Below the pieces are notes generated by a model that was given only the letters and a program-made list of their open reading frames with translations, had not been told where the DNA came from and searched no databases. Below are positions 33,993 to 44,990 of a stretch of DNA of 46,912 bases, in pieces. Both the position numbers and the translations under genes were made by a program. The stretch spans positions 1 through 46,912 of the forward strand of contig JBNGIS010020630.1 in NCBI GenBank assembly GCA_049999725.1, read 5' to 3'. Origin of the DNA: Haplomitrium mnioides (Eukaryota > Marchantiophyta > Haplomitriopsida > Calobryales). Each line of letters opens with the position of its first letter. The stretch's first letter is position 1.

Positions 33993-35678
33993 TCATTTAG
34001 TTGCACAGGGTGGCTGGTCTTGGAGGTTGCCACTAGTCAATTCAGAATTGAAGAGCCCCTCTTTCAATGCCTGCTCTAGGTCTGCTCCAATCCGGTTGTC
34101 TTCTTCAATTTGTGGGCGCACTACAGCCTCAACATGTCGTTGGTCTTCACATTGGCCACTGTGCAAGATGTCCGTGGGGCACTCCTCTTTTAAGACATGT
34201 TCTTGCTCTACCCCACCTTGGTCTTCATCTGCAAGTCTGCATTCATAAAAAATGGACAGGGCAGCTTCCCACTCCCCTTTTAAGACCTGCTCTTGGTCTG
34301 TCCCAACCGGTTCTTCTTCTGTAAGCCTGCATTCGTCAAAAAGGGACATGGCAACTTCCCACTCCCCTTTTAAGACCTGCTCTTGGTCTGTCCTAACCGG
34401 TTCTTCTGGTTCAGGCCTACACTCACTTGGAAGGGCAAGGGTCCACTCCCCTTTTAGGGCTGACTCAAGGTTAGACCAGCAACAGTCCTCCTTGAATTCT
34501 TCGTCTATGGGGTGGGTCTCTCCCTCCCGTGTGTCCTTGGTTGTGGCAAGGCAGCTTGCCTCCTCTTCCAGTTCTTCGTGTACACAAACCAGTTCTGAGA
34601 GAGAGTTTGCAACTTCTACCTCATTGCTGAGTTCCAGATCTGTACTTGCTAGGACCATTGGTTCAGCTTGGTCTTGTGCTGGCCCTTCTGCCACATGTGT
34701 CCAGTATTCATAGAGATGGTCCTCTCCCTCATTTGACTCTTCACATCCGAGGACCACGACGCACTCCCTTGTTAAATCTGATCTTGGCCTCCCAGTGCCC
34801 TCCAACAGTTTTGTTGATTCCCTATCTTCCGGTTCTACTTCTTCCACTTCGGCTTGAATGGTGCAGGGAGTAGGCGTTTGCACCTCTACTATAAATTCTT
34901 CCAACTCTTCGCCCACAGTCTTCCCCTTGGCTGCCACCAAAGCCTCATGCAGTTCTCCCACATCTTCCGGTTGCGTCGGATGGAACCATGTGGAATTTTC
35001 CTCTTCATATTCAAAATCACTGAGGAATGGCGACACTTGATTCTCATACTTTTTGGCCTTTCGCCCTTTCTTGCGCTTGCCCTTACTGTGCTTGCCCTTC
35101 TTATGGGACTTGGATTTTGCCTTGGCCCTTACTTGACAACAATCCTCTGAGGTAGAGGTTTCCTCCTTTATCCAGGCTGCTTCCTCCTCTTCATACTAGG
35201 AATGTAGGGTAATTGGATGCTCATCCTTTTCCCCCCATAGTTCCAAGCATTTGGGAGAAACATCCCCAAGCTGACCACAATTCCAACACACCATAACTAT
35301 CATTTTCGTGGGTCTGATTGCGACCCACCCATTTGTTTGTTCAGTTTGGGAGGTACATGCCCCCTTCTCTAGGTTTGGCTTGATGCTCGCAAGGCGGGCC
35401 TGCATTACCTCTATCTTTGAACTCAATCCTGCTAAGCGAGCTTTCTCTCCTTTGGCAGTCTTCTTGATCTTTCACTCCTTCCTATGCTTCTTTCTCAAAG
35501 ATCTCTGATCATTGGAGCTACTACTATCAGACTCACTATCGCTTTCCTCGGTAGATGCATAGCTCTCTTCTGAGTCCTCATTGCTGCTTGAACTATCCAA
35601 AGAGTATTCAGACACATACTTAGCTCGTCTTTTCCTTCGTGTGCGGTGATTGCCCATTTCCTCAATGGAGAGGAACAC
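33993..35678 (-). pseudogene. Gag-like gene of the LTR element (two in-frame stops)
   Basis: One - strand frame runs from 35678 to a TGA at 33995-33993, interrupted by TGA at 35474-35472 and TAG at 35198-35196; the 347 codons after 35036 are uninterrupted. In order: an Arg-rich start (RTRRKRRAK), a Ser/Asp/Glu stretch (DSESDSSSSNDQ), a nucleocapsid knuckle CWNCGQLGDVSPKC at 35288-35247 whose His is Asp, a Lys-rich block (KKGKHSKGKRKKGRKAKK), then a long acidic tail with 30-residue repeats such as TDQEQVLKGEWE. It has no capsid domain that I recognise. The knuckle plus position next to the PBS is what makes it gag-like. It would bind element RNA. The first 35679-35821 bases are leader. The start is uncertain: 35676-35678 encodes GTG, and a +1 frame runs alongside. 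Confidence 0.75.
34055..34460. repeat. 90-bp tandem repeat coding for the acidic Gag tail
   Basis: ACTCCCC/ACTCCTC-type starts at 34181, 34271, 34361 and 34445 (steps 90, 90, 84), with a weaker unit at about 34055. In frame it gives 30-residue units centred on DQEQVLKGEWE. Confidence 0.9.
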
Positions 35679-35821
35679 TTATACTCCTTTGAAAGATGAT
35701 AACTCAACTTTTTCTCTCTCCACTTCTGGTGCTAGGCTGCTCCAAGAATTCCAGAATTTTTTTCCTTGCTCCACTTTTTGCTTAACAAATTAAGGCAAGG
35801 TTAATTTTCCAGAATTCTTTT

Positions 35822-35839
35822 GTCCCGCCATGATCGCCA
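35822..35839 (-). other. Primer-binding site of the LTR element (tRNA not assigned)
   Basis: The - strand reads TGGCGATCATGGCGGGAC, 12 bases inside the 5' LTR end, after an AT-rich spacer. It starts with TGG, as required to pair with CCA, but is not the initiator-Met type. The spacer-plus-TGGCG layout is like that of Athila/Tat-type Ty3/gypsy elements, which is a hint only. Confidence 0.6.
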
Positions 35840-35851
35840 AAAAATTGTAAG

Positions 35852-38800
35852 TGTCAGCCCCCTAGTCAGAGCATTAACTCTTTTCCGACAGAGTTTCCCC
35901 CGATTAAGGGCTGACTTAGTGTTTCATGACCTTTTATGGGAGGGGCTTCGCACCGAATGGACCCCAACTTCTACTTACCAACTTTGGAGTGCTGCACAAC
36001 ACTCAACAACACCCAAGCACAACACCCAAGCGCACACCTCCAATGCCCACAGATGCAGGTCACACCCCTTCTTCAGGCCTTAACCTCGAAAGGTGCCACT
36101 TGGACGACAAGGGCAGTTAGAACATGGCATCTGACTCTTGGCTACAAGGGTCTCTTGGGGGGCCCTCTCTTAGGAGCCTTGAGTGATTCTGGTTTGGCTC
36201 ACAGTCCTTGCCACTAACCCACAATGGCTTCAGCAACCCAATTGCTCATTCACATCCATTTCCTCAAGACACCCACGAATAGGATGCGATGATGTTGAAC
36301 CACTTTGTCATATAATTCTGGAATCTAGAATTGGACCCAATCACTTTGTTATACAAAAGGGAACCAGGTCCCAATATCCAATTATCACATTACAATGTGG
36401 TTAGTCTTGACTTCCCTTGCCCATGGTGTCCTCAAGATTGGCCCAATGAAATGCAGACCTCTTAAAACTAAGAACTTCACAAAGCTACAAACAGAACACA
36501 ACTCTAACAACACATGTAAACATAAAGACACGAGTACTATCAACAATACAATCCATGCTGTCCTGCCAACAATGCAATCCTTTTCACCTCGCAAGAACCG
36601 ATCTTTTCCCTCCAAATTTCCTTCAACTTCCTCCAGCAACTTCAGTCTTCCTCTTCACGCACGTATTCTGATCCAGATAGTTTTTCAACTTCCCTAGCGA
36701 TAAGCCCTGAATTTACTTCCTCATGCTCAGAAGAGGATTTCTTTAACTTCCACCTCTGGAAGACAGTCCTCTCGGCTGCTAACCACCCACCGCACCTTGA
36801 GCTTCGACTGGATATTCTATGTAGTGCGTAGGCACTAACATAGCCACTCCTCTCTTTGGCTCCACATGAGAATTATGATCAAAAACTCCCCCAAGCGCCC
36901 CTAGGATTGATGCTCTTGCACAGACGAAGCTGAGATGACCCCAAGACCCCCCTTGGCAGCCTCCCACGAATTCAAGCCGACAGACTCCCTTCAAATTCAC
37001 CTGGCGATCCACCTCCAAATGCTTGGTCCACCTGCAACGATGAGTCTACCTGGATTGCCTGAGACTCTAGAGCCTCCACGCTCAGCGATTCTCATTGCCT
37101 CTCCAGTCCACCTCCACCCCCGCTGGTCTCCTTACACGAGTCCACTCCCCACACGTGAATCTTGGCTGGAATCTCTCCTCTATACCTCGCTGCCTCTTCC
37201 TCTCGAGTTTGGTCTCCCACTCTCAATTTTGCATAAACAACAACCCCCTCCATTTGGCAGCGATCCCAGCTATACCCCCCATGCAGCGCGCGTCACTCCC
37301 AACGATTTCTTGATAAAGAATGTATCTTTCCTCCTCGCTGGACTTTGCCGTTTTTCTCGTTGGCCTCTGTTTCTTGAGAAGCTGACACATGTCAGTTAGC
37401 CCGCGTCTAACGGTATTAGTTGAAGCATTCAAGATTGGGGAAGGAAGATTTTCAGAGAACTCTTGGTTGAACCTTGCCTTCGATTCGTAGTGCTCTCCTT
37501 TGCAAATTTGCGATCAGGATCGCCTCGCCGTTGGATGTCTCAGCAATCCCATCGCAATCGTGGTTCGATTCCTTTGAAGCATCAGTTTGAGCGCAGACCC
37601 GAAGTAGTTGTCAAGGAGGTCTTTCTGCAAAGAAATCCGAAGAGATTTACTGGGAGAGGATTGGATTCGTAGGTCGACCCCGTAGATTGGCCAACCGTCG
37701 CATCTCATTGGCTAATTCCTAATTTTTCCTTGATTCTCCTCGTTGCCATGCCCTCGCGATCACCCGCAGACCCCCGCAAGTTGCCATGCTTCTACGAGCT
37801 CACTGACCCCCGCCAGCTGCCACGTGTCCGGACACTCCCTCAGAACCCCGCCGTCAATCTTCGGAACTTCGCCATTGCCCTCGGAACCTCGCCGTCGCTC
37901 TCAGAACACCACAAGTCACCACGTGTCCGCAAACTCCCTCGGAGCCCCGCCGTTGCTCTTCGAAATCTCGCCGTCGCTCATTGGAACTTCGCCGTTGCCC
38001 TCAGAACACCACAAGTCGTCACGTGTCATGCCTTCCACGTCATCCGCACAGCGCCGTCCGACGCCGCCCCGCAAAGGGTTAGGTAGACCGTCGCATTGAT
38101 GGGATTTTGCAATTGACCCGTCGATGACCTGCAAGAACCCTCGAATCACCTCCGGTCGCCACGTCATCCGATACTGTGCCGTCCGACGCCGCCCCGCAAA
38201 GGGGTAGGCAGACCGACGCATTGACTGGACTCCAAAGTTGACCCGTTGCTAACCCGCATGAACCCTCGGATCACCGTTGAACGCCACGTCATCTGTTATA
38301 CAATTCACTCGCCGAGTAAGAATGGTGCCTTTTGTCGCTGCTTCACAACCCGCTCGCAATAAGAATTGAGGCTTCCTTCGCTTAACTCTTTCCTCCGCTT
38401 GATATAAGAACTATGGCAGACTCCCCGTGGATCCCCTTCGAACTTTCAACGTGCCCCGTCGAACTTTCGTCCTCGCCAATGCCGAAACTGTGATCGATCA
38501 CCCTTTCGACTGTTGGTCACTTGCTTCTCCTTCTGGCTAGATCGTCGCTTCATCGCCTTTTTGCCATTTTCTGATCTTCCTATGACCATATTGTCAATGA
38601 ATCACCTTTTTGCTATCTTGATCTTCCCTTGGTTGGAACTTTGTTTGATCACCCTTTTGGCCCTCTTTGATCTTGTTCTGGCCGGATTGTCACGTGATAA
38701 CCTTATCTGCAGCCCCCGCTCTTCGTCTTGTTAGACCTTTGTTATATCACCAATTTGCAATCCCCTCGTTATAAGAACGATGTGCACCGCAGATTCCTGT

Positions 38801-39712
38801 TGAACTTTCAGACCTTACTCTGTCGAACTTTCCCCCGCTTTGCCGGATCAGCGATAAAGCGTCTTTCGCCTTTCATTCCTTGGTCTTTGTTTTGGCTTCC
38901 CGTCAGATCCACGTTAAGTGGGCTCCCCACGTAGGGTGGCTGATCTGAACCCAGTTAACTGGGGATCCCCATGTAGGGAGGCTTGATCCCGTCGAACACT
39001 TTGGACTCGAAGGAGCTGCCACGTCGTCTGTCGGATTCCTCGAAGTGTGGTGGGCTGCCACATTTCTGCAGCGCTCCACGAACTCCTCGGGACTGCGGCC
39101 GTCGGTTAACTTCCAGAAGGTCATTCCTCCTTTTTTCTGCTTTATTCTCTTTGATTCAAATTGCACTACGATCGCCTCAAGCTCTTCTCTCTATCAAAGT
39201 GTTGCACACCCTAAATGGTCACAAATTGAGGATGCAATGGTCAAACAGTTGGCTCCTCCCTTCTGCATCTCGACTTTCACCCCCTCGCCTTCATCTCCCG
39301 TACTCCTCCCATGGATTCCTCCTTGATTGTAGTTGGCTCCTTTCTTCTGATCTCCCTCTCACATCGGTTTAATTCTTCTTGCTCCCCCTTGTCAGCCTTG
39401 CCTCTGTCTTGTTGCTGCAAGTCCCTTTGATCCCCCTGCTAGTCTTCTTACCTGACTCCTCTGGATTCCACAGGGCTCCCCCATGCATTGCAGGATTCAT
39501 GACCTCCACAGGGAAAGGCAGAAAAGAAAGGAAGAGAAGGGAAAGGAGGGAGAGAAGATAGAGAGAGAAGAACAGTGCAAGATGGAATAACAACACTAAA
39601 ACAATAAAATAGAATAAAACACAACTGGCTAACACAAACTGAAAGAATCAACCAGGCTTGGAAGCTCAGGATTCACAAAAATTGAAAAAAACTCAGACAC
39701 ACCCGACCGACA
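35852..39712 (-). repeat. 5' LTR (right), 3861 bp
   Basis: Direct-repeat partner of 29406-33345, with the same termini TGTCAGC and CCGACA. Shorter by 79 bp, mostly because it has one less 100-bp unit (two at 37908 and 38008) and a small insertion near 37795. Scattered substitutions throughout. Confidence 0.93.
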
Positions 39713-39717
39713 TCTCT
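39713..39717. other. Target-site duplication, right (TCTCT)
   Basis: Matches 29401-29405 exactly. Joining the flanks restores the line of homology with copy A around 2851-2870. Confidence 0.9.
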
Positions 39718-40372
39718 TGAAAAGAAAGCTCCCCAACCCCTACTTTCTTCAAAGAAAAATTTTGTTTTTCATCAAGAAGATTGTGAAGAGACCTCCAAGG
39801 CATCCACCTCATCTCCTCTATTCTCAAAGAACTTTGGCTTTTGACCTTTCACCATGTTTGTTTCCCACATGCCAAAAATTGCATTGTGTAGCTCTTAGAG
39901 GACTCCACTATCGAAGGCAAGTTGAAACCAAATATCTTGAGAATAAACCATTCTCAATAGTGGACATGGGTTTTATTTCCAAAGTTTCTAAAACTAACTC
40001 CCATTTTAATTTTTCGAAGGAAACATACTCCTTTCCATGAATCATTGATGCCAATACTCATCTTTTTGGATGAATGTCATCTCCAACTGATGCCTCTTAT
40101 AATAATTGCCATTGGTTGCAAAAATGAAATCTTATATTGGTGTAAGCTCTACGCATATGTAGCGATTGTAGAACCAAAACATTGAACTCTTTGTTGCGTA
40201 CTTGGTTTTCAAAAGCTACCTTGCAGTAATGCTATAGTTGCCTTGAGCAATCTCATATTGATACTTGTTAGGGTTCTTGATGTCAAACTCTAACTTATCT
40301 TTTAGCCCACACTTTGGTTCCACAACCACAATAAAGAAAGAGTGAACATTGTTGCAACTTGAGAGGGGCATA
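39713..40372 (-). pseudogene. Copy B: ParB-like exon, 5' part (decayed)
   Basis: The - strand gives VHSFFIVVVEPKCGLKDK, NPNKYQ and QGNYSITA (GNY at 40242-40234), then LLKTKYATK and DEYWHQ. Copy A has VHLFFIMVVDPKCRLKDK, NPSKYN and CGNHTAV, LLITKYGAK and VEYWHQ in the same order, so the two are clearly homologous. The expected His in GNH is Tyr here. A stop interrupts after ELTPI. Homology continues to the LTR element's target site at 39713 and resumes beyond it at 29405. It begins abruptly at about 40372; the linker and any upstream exons are missing. Confidence 0.6.
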
Positions 40373-42559
40373 GGGGGGAGGAACCCTCTCCTTGGTGTGA
40401 ATAGGGGTTGAGGGAGATTTATCTACTAGGCTATCTGTGTAGTAGAGTGGTAGCCTTCTTCAAATTGTGTTTGTAGTGTATTGGTAACTTGGTTGCATGG
40501 TGGATGTCTAGAGGTAGTAAGCAGTAGACGAGACATGAATGAGTTTCTTCCAAGGGTGATATTTGAATCTCTACGGACTTGATTAACCATGACAGTAGGA
40601 GCTGAATGAGAACAAGGAAAACACTAGTGATGAGTATTTTTGTAGGTGACAAGTTTGAGACAAGAATCATACACAATGGTAATAGGGAATACAAAATCTC
40701 ATCTACTAAATGATTATACTCTCATGTCTTGAGAACGAGATGAGGTTCAAGACTAAGGACTCTTACATACGAGAACTTGGTTAAGGAGATGATCGTGAGT
40801 TCAAACTAGCTAGTCAACCTCTAATGGAATCGAAAGACATATAGGCTGAGAGGTGTAAAGATCAGGTTCCGGCAACGTCTACTTCAAGGGATGGGAGGTT
40901 GTCTGATACAACTGATAAGGTTCTAGAGTCGTACATCTGATGGATCGAATCAAGATCTACAAACTCGTGAGGTCAAGAATATGATGTATAAGATGTCAAA
41001 GTGATGGATGAACTACTCATAAGATAATGGTGTTGGATGGAGAATTAGTGATTAAAGGGACAGACTAGTCCAAGAACAGAGCTGGAGATTAAATTTATTG
41101 AGCTCTATAGAGAATGATATCAGTAAGACCTTTGGTCCTAACGATACTTTTAACATAAGAGAACGGAAATAAATACAGGGACTTGACTCAACATGAAAAC
41201 TATTCACTTTCAGAATTACATACCTTTTTCTTCAGTTAATTTGATCTTTGTCTTCTCTTTGTCACGTGAGAGTTTTTGGTGTTTGCCTCTTTCTGATCTG
41301 ATCATTCCATCATCTACCTCGTATAGCAATTGTTCAAATCTTAGATATACTACATTGAGATTCTAATACATGAAATTCTATTAATTAGAAATGTCCTTGG
41401 TTTGTTAGTGTCATTGTATTCGTGTTAATGTCACTTTTGGTAGTCATTTCCAAGTTGATCATGAGTTGATGAGGGTCATTCTAAGCTCCAATTCCTATAT
41501 TTGAGCATTATGTAATTTTGTTTTGAACTCTATCTCTTTTTGTAGCAAGCATGCTTGTTGGCAAACATGCATTTGGCAAGTACTTCCACAAAATCCTCAT
41601 TCAGTTGTCTTATTTGAAAAAGCCCTCATTTCTTCGTTCTATGCTTTGTAAAGAAAAGACTCCATCCAACATCAGTTTTGAAATTGAAGAGAATATTCAA
41701 TGATTGAGACTTCTATCATGTTTAGGATTTCAACACCTTTCACCTAAACTATAGAAGAGAGGGAGCTTGACGTTGCCAAAACAATATTGTTTCCTTATGT
41801 AAGACAAATTTCTTAAAAGTTGTAAGAGAAATGTACTTTTGGCAAAGCATAAAAAAGAGATATCACATTACAATGGGGAATACTAAGAAAGGACTCCAAC
41901 CTTGACAATCAATTAACTGAAGGATACAAAATCTTAAGAATGGAGATCCAAGAGGGTTTTTTTTTTTTTAAATAGAGAACTATTTGCTTAAGGAGTATTT
42001 GTGTGTGAGTGGATGGATAATGGTTCTCAAGGATAATGTGAGAGAATTTTGACTAGCAAAATTTATAATTTGTTGGATAGCTTTACCAAATTGGAAGTTT
42101 ATGGCTAATATACATCTTATTCAACAAAAAAGACCTTGATTGCGTTCTAAGTTTTTCTTGTTTCAACAAAACATTGTAGAATGCATATCACAAATATCCA
42201 AATTCCTAAATGCAATGGATTTTATATTTATCAAATGTGCAAAGAAATTAAATCAGTGCAGATTAAATCTGTTTTGGAGTATGAGAAAGGCAAGAAACTA
42301 CTTTGACTTTTGAAATCAAAGACTATTATGATTTTTTTTAGTTATCTAAGAAGATTCTTTGATTTAGCAATTTTGAAGGGTTAAGGCTTGTAGAACTCAC
42401 TAGATGTGACTCAATTGTAGTTACCTAGTTTTTGTAGTTGCATTGGCTCATTAAGTCATTTGTTAACTATAGATCTAACACACCCACACTCAATTGTAGC
42501 TACATAATTTTTGTTGTAGCTTAAGCTTGTTGTATGCCACACAAGTCCAAGAGAGATTA
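40373..42559. other. No recognised feature
   Basis: The sequence next to copy B's broken 5' end has no copy A equivalent, so another insertion or a deletion boundary is likely at 40372. Short frames only (40694-40431, - strand, no domain). A long T run lies at about 41958. Confidence 0.4.
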
Positions 42560-42925
42560 GGAATCACTATTTTCTTGGAACCTTTGGCACACATATGTTT
42601 GTGCATCTATGTAGGTCTATGGTCTATTGTTGTTGGTTTAGGGTCAAAGCTAGCCTTAGAGATGTTGTTGTTTTTTGTTACTCTATGCGTGTATAGGTTT
42701 AGTTATTGTTGGTTTGAATTGTAAAATGTGCATAGAGTCAAAGCGAGGATAGTGATTGTTGTTGTTGGTTGTAACTCTATGCGCACACACATTTTTTTAT
42801 TGTTGGTTTGAATCCTAGCAGTACTGATAGTAGAAGCAAGCCTAGAAATTGTTGTTGTTGTTGCTGACTGTAGCCATATGCGTATATAGGTTTTTTATTG
42901 CTGGTTTGAATGCCAAGCCCGCTGT
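42560..42925. repeat. Tandem array of about 95 bp, four worn units
   Basis: GGTTTGAAT (first copy GGTTTAGGG) recurs at 42635, 42711, 42805 and 42903. Each unit also holds TTGTTGTTG and a CTATGCGTGTATAGG-like or CATATGCGTATATAGG core. Same family as 44991-45330. Confidence 0.8.
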
Positions 42926-44990
42926 GAGGGTGCAAATGAGTGAAGAATTCATGAATTGGCCTTCTAACTTCTTATTTCTTTGAGTTCTTGAAAGTTTGTG
43001 CTTTATGAAGAAAATAACTAAAGAGAAAGTGTTCATTTGAGGTAAAGGACAAGTGGACAAGTTGCTTTGAAGACTTGACGAGATGTTGCTAAGAGTTTCA
43101 TGTTCAGATTGCTACAAAGATGAAAGTTTTAAGGTCATACATCCAGGTTGTAGTTGAAAAGCGAGTTCTGATCCAAATGGAGATTTATCTTACTTGATAG
43201 AAAGCTGTTCTTGAGAACTTTCTAGCCAGCCACCACACGCCCAATTTGGTTGAGAAATAAGAATGCAGTTGAAGTTGCAAGATGACTTGAGTTATGTGCA
43301 TCCAAAAATCAAACTCAAAAATAGGGAGCATCCAAAAAAGTTGAACTTGGAAGATTCAAAAATCGGATGTCAACTTTTCAGAAAAGGAAGGAAAAATGGT
43401 TGTTTTCAGACATATACTAATGTTTACATTTGAAGGGGAAATTCAGATCCAAATGAGGAGTTGTTTGGCTTGTTGGAAAGGTCTTTTCAAGGGCTTTTCA
43501 AAGAAATATTATATGCAACCTTTGGATGAGAAAACAATCATGCAATCATCATTTTAAGATTGCTTCAAAACGTTTATAGATGAAAAATTCTTCGGCAGAT
43601 CCGATTTGAGGACTCATATGTTCCTTTCCACATAAGAATTGACGTGTCGATTTGTTGAAACAGTGCAACTATTAAGAAAGATCAAAGGTCTAAAATGTAT
43701 AAATTGAATGCTGAAATCAATGAAGATGTCGATTGCCTCATCTTTGTATTACAAAATTTTGTAATGGGTTGTCTTGCTATTGCCTGTTTATCTTTTGAAA
43801 TTTTGCAAAGGATAGGAAACACCCAAGAAGTGAGTCGATTGGTGAGAAGCAAAGGCCTTAAATTTGTTGTATGGCCTACCTCATTGACAGTGTGAATAGG
43901 ATGCCTTGTTAAGGGCTAGGTGGAGAAGAGAGAGAGAGAGAACTAATTTTGTGAATCGACGGATCTACAAGGTTAAACTTGGCTGGTGAGCTGAATATCT
44001 CTATAATTTTTCAAGGCAATTGCTCAAGGTGGAGTTTCTCTTGGAGTCCAAAAGCATTTTTTGTAACTTGCTTATGAGGTAGTGAAGAGTGTTGAGAAAA
44101 GTTTGAGCGCATAGCTCTAAGACCTATGTTCTACCCAGGCAGAAGCAGAATTCTCGCAGAAACGTACAAGGTAGAAGAAGACATTTAATTGTTTGTGTTA
44201 GGAGAAGAGAGATTCTTAGAGAAAAGAGAATCAAAAGTCACAAGTCTCGAGAAGAATTAGAAAGAACATTTGGAGAGAGAATATACAGATCTTGGAAAGT
44301 TAGAAGAGGGAGAGGATGTTTGATTGATTAACACTTGGGAGGCAAAGAAGTTTGGCGGCTTTCTCATAATCCAAGTCCTATCAAAATTTAATTTCATTCT
44401 TCTAAATATTCAAGCTAGTCTATATAAGTCCTTAAGATTGTAATAATATGATTCGACTCAAAAGAAGTGTATCGAGAAGAAAAAAGAGGGAGCGATCAAA
44501 CGCAAAGTGAGATTAAGAAGGCTACAAAGTTGCAAAAACAAGCTTTCAAAATTCTTTATTAGGACGTGTGTCGAGTTCTAGTGAGTTGCAGAAGTTATCA
44601 TGGAAGAAAAGAATTGTAGTCCAAAAATTATGATCGGAAGGATTTTGAAATATTTGTATAGCTCAATGAGGATAATGGGTGACCATCAAGCCTCTAGGTG
44701 GAAAGCAACATTGGGTAGCACAAAATCAAAGTCTGCTCTAGTTGCTAATTGGTTGAGAGTTGTCGAGTGATGTCACCTAAGTTGTTGTGTAGCAGGAAAG
44801 TCAACGAAGCGGGTAAGTCAAAGGTCAACAAGACGGTTCACCTTCTCTTTGCATATTTTTTCTACCTCTCCAAGCAAAAGAACACAGAAAGAGAGTCAAG
44901 CTGATTGTTTCAGGATTCAACTTGTCAGTACACCCGCCAGAAGTGAAAGAGAGCATAGGAATTTTTCTTGTTGTTTGTGAACTTAAAGGT
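42926..44990. other. No recognised gene; short GA repeat at 43925-43942
   Basis: Purine-rich sequence that resembles retrotransposon LTR or leader DNA in texture, but without a partner repeat. The open frame 43695-43895 has no domain. Confidence 0.35.

Larger units (their letters stand above)
29406..39712 (-). mobile_element. Complete 10.3-kb non-autonomous LTR retrotransposon (gag-only, giant LTRs)
   Basis: Two long direct repeats, 29406-33345 (3940 bp) and 35852-39712 (3861 bp), begin TGTCAGC and end CCGACA, and are flanked by TCTCT duplications. The internal region is just 2506 bp. On the - strand it has a PBS, a gag-like reading frame and a polypurine tract in the right order, and no protease, RT, RNase H or integrase. 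Structurally it is a TR-GAG/LARD-type element that needs proteins from a partner. LTR identity in the parts I aligned is about nine in ten, so the insertion is old. It interrupts copy B of the ParB-methyltransferase gene. Confidence 0.92.

Noticed and set aside
34027-35150. Several + strand open frames of 60-153 codons
   Set aside because: Antisense to the acidic Gag frame, whose biased codons leave the other strand open.
41090-41130. Second PBS-like site (TGATATCAGTAAG)
   Set aside because: Only the first nine bases resemble the initiator-Met site, and there is no LTR end or gag next to it.
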